Source of the DNA: Nitrospirales bacterium
Lineage (GTDB): Bacteria; Nitrospirota; Nitrospiria; Nitrospirales; UBA8639
Assembly: GCA_029261355.1 (NCBI GenBank)
Contig: JAJDBM010000061.1
Coordinates: 1-64,000, forward strand
Direction of reading: 5' to 3'
Length of the DNA: 64,000 nucleotides
Shown here: positions 62,743 through 64,000 of the stretch, piece after piece
How positions within the stretch are numbered: the first letter of the stretch is position 1
How the letters are laid out: every line of letters starts with the position of its first letter
Made by a program: the position numbers and the translations under genes
The notes under the pieces: model-generated
Seen by the model: the letters and a program-made list of their open reading frames with translations, nothing else
Databases searched by the model: none
What the model was told of the DNA's origin: nothing

Positions 62743-64000
62743 TTAACTTCCATGTTCTCGAACGAATTCAAAGACTTGAGAAAGCGCGACTGGCAAGCCA
62801 GCTGGAAAACTTCCTCCAGCTTGAGCCATATCTGGCCGACCGCCGCCAGAGCCATCGACATGGGAAGCAATAGACTTGGCAATATCTCCAGCCTTAATAC
62901 GTTTGACCAAATCTTTGGTGACAATCACCAAGAGTGAAACCTTCTCATCCTTTGCAGAGCCAAGGACCAACACCCCACTTGGAACGGTGTGTCGAATTTT
63001 ATCCGAGAGCGTACGCAACTCTGCCATCGTGAGGCCATCCACTTGTTGTATCTGCACCTGTATGTCATGTATAGATTGAGATTCAACGGATGCAGCATCA
63101 AGCTCCTGAGCCACTAACTTCATTTTTAACTGTTCGAGTTCTCGCTCTGTTTCTTTTAACGTAATCAACGTTTTATGCGTTTTGGCTATCAAATCATTGG
63201 GACTGGCTTTCATCAGTTCAGCCAATTCTCGAATCTGCCCATCTATTTGTTTCGTGTAAGCCAAAGCACCAGCACCGGTTAGCGCTTCAATACGTCGCAC
63301 CCCTGCAGAAATACCGCCTTCTGAAACAATGCGAAAGATTCCTATTTCCCCTGTCTGTGCACAATGCGTCCCTCCACACAACTCCTTACTAAAGGATCCA
63401 ACACCAACGACACGAACTTCTGTCCCATACTTATCACCAAAGAAGGCTAAAGCCCCCTCATCAATAGCATCTTGAATACTCATCACGTTGGTATGAACTG
63501 GCGTATTCGCACGGATTTGTTCATTCACAAGTGATTCAATATCATCAATGTCACGAGAAGACAGTGACTTAAAATGCGCAAAATCAAATCGTAAACGATT
63601 GGGAGCCACAAGGGACCCATACTGCTTAACGTGAGGCCCTAGGAGCTCCCGTAACGCCGCATGCATAAGATGGGTGGCCGTGTGATTCCTTGCAGCATCC
63701 TGCCGAGAAGTGACCCTCACTCTAGCGGTCATGGAATCCCCCACACGGACACGGCCTTCAATGACCCGCCCTTTATGGAGAAAATACCCCAGATCATTTT
63801 TTGATGTCGTATCAACCTGTACTCGACCATCAGGACCGGTCAACATACCTTGGTCACCAACCTGCCCTCCGCCTTCAGGATAAAACGGTGAAGTCTGTAA
63901 AATGATTTCAATGGGCTCACCTGGTAGGACTTCCTGCACGAGCTGATCATCTTTGAGTATTGCCTGGATAATTCCTTCTGCCTCGCAACGATCATAGCCA
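62743..64000 (-). CDS. alaS: Alanyl-tRNA synthetase, C-terminal part (5' end outside the window)
   Basis: The visible part (about 419 codons) reads EIILQTSPFYPEGGGQVGDQ, the start of the editing domain, then the editing His motif RNHTATHLMHAALRELL and CGGTHCAQTGEIGIFRIVSE with the zinc-binding Cys-x-x-x-His. The coiled-coil oligomerisation segment follows, and then the C-Ala domain with DGSGGGRPDMAQAGGSFPAG. Upstream of 63939 the frame continues to the window end (YDRCEAEGIIQAILKDDQLV), so the catalytic N-terminus is cut off. It charges tRNA-Ala and edits Ser/Gly. It is the first gene of the minus-strand operon with mltG, ridA and the HEAT gene. The stop codon is at 62743. Confidence 0.96.
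   Translation of the reverse strand, partial: GYDRCEAEGIIQAILKDDQLVQEVLPGEPIEIILQTSPFYPEGGGQVGDQGMLTGPDGRVQVDTTSKNDLGYFLHKGRVIEGRVRVGDSMTARVRVTSRQDAARNHTATHLMHAALRELLGPHVKQYGSLVAPNRLRFDFAHFKSLSSRDIDDIESLVNEQIRANTPVHTNVMSIQDAIDEGALAFFGDKYGTEVRVVGVGSFSKELCGGTHCAQTGEIGIFRIVSEGGISAGVRRIEALTGAGALAYTKQIDGQIRELAELMKASPNDLIAKTHKTLITLKETERELEQLKMKLVAQELDAASVESQSIHDIQVQIQQVDGLTMAELRTLSDKIRHTVPSGVLVLGSAKDEKVSLLVIVTKDLVKRIKAGDIAKSIASHVDGSGGGRPDMAQAGGSFPAGLPVALSQVFEFVREHGS

Noticed and set aside
1-64000. CRISPR array, rRNA operon or intact insertion sequence
   Set aside because: No regularly spaced repeats, no rRNA-like sequence and no intact transposase were seen on either strand.

Overview
The window looks like a chromosomal stretch from a Gram-negative bacterium of moderate GC content, most likely a Nitrospira-like member of the Nitrospirota. 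This placement is an inference from gene content: a two-subunit biotin-dependent pyruvate/2-oxoacid carboxylase, a hybrid type II secretion/type IV pilus operon, oxygen-dependent haem synthesis genes, PEP-CTERM-like secreted proteins, and many small conserved unknowns. It was not tested by any search.

Layout. 1-2.9 kb (minus strand): the 3'-truncated end of an RTX calcium-binding lipase gene, preceded by a gene for a small membrane-anchored protein. 2.9-7.5 kb: a gene-poor, decayed region with a LuxR-type regulator, an HU-like DNA-binding protein and a badly damaged tyrosine integrase. The integrase ends 10 bases before tRNA-Thr(UGU). 7.5-10.3 kb: three paralogous PEP-CTERM-like secreted proteins (one frameshifted at a C6 run) lie between the tRNA and a 48-bp direct repeat of its 3' half, which looks like an old integration site. 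10.6-22.5 kb (plus): a hybrid secretion/pilus operon with three pseudopilins, a TPR-secretin-cohesin protein, a LysM coiled-coil protein, inner-membrane platform, ATPase and PilM/N/O/P-like assembly proteins, followed by a retropepsin-like protease. 22.7-24.5 kb: an M3 peptidase.

24.7-31.5 kb (minus): hemE, hemG, acyP, apt, a zinc-finger protein with a histone-H1-like tail, queC and a cytochrome c, with several small unknowns upstream. 31.6-38.4 kb (plus): a zinc-ribbon protein, a solitary binding protein, a pycA-pycB-hydrolase operon and tenA. 38.4-47.1 kb: a 3-OH-PAME-synthase-like (PhcB-type) methyltransferase faces two sensor kinases across a structured intergenic region, followed by a HAD hydrolase and a 36-residue basic protein. 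47.2-57.3 kb (plus): valS-nadC-birA-coaX, then grpE-dnaK-dnaJ-rsmE. 57.3-64 kb (minus): a Ycf48-like protein, an IPT/TIG-repeat protein, a HEAT-repeat protein, ridA, mltG and the 3' part of alaS.

Functional links: BirA can biotinylate the PycB carrier domain encoded 15 kb away. HemE and HemG serve haem supply to cytochromes. The secretion operon may export or assemble surface proteins. No complete new system is proven. The best leads are the tRNA-bounded PEP-CTERM island with a contingency-like frameshift, the methyltransferase/sensor-kinase neighbourhood with its switch-like overlapping hairpins, the secretin-cohesin fusion, and two long poly-G tracts outside coding sequence.
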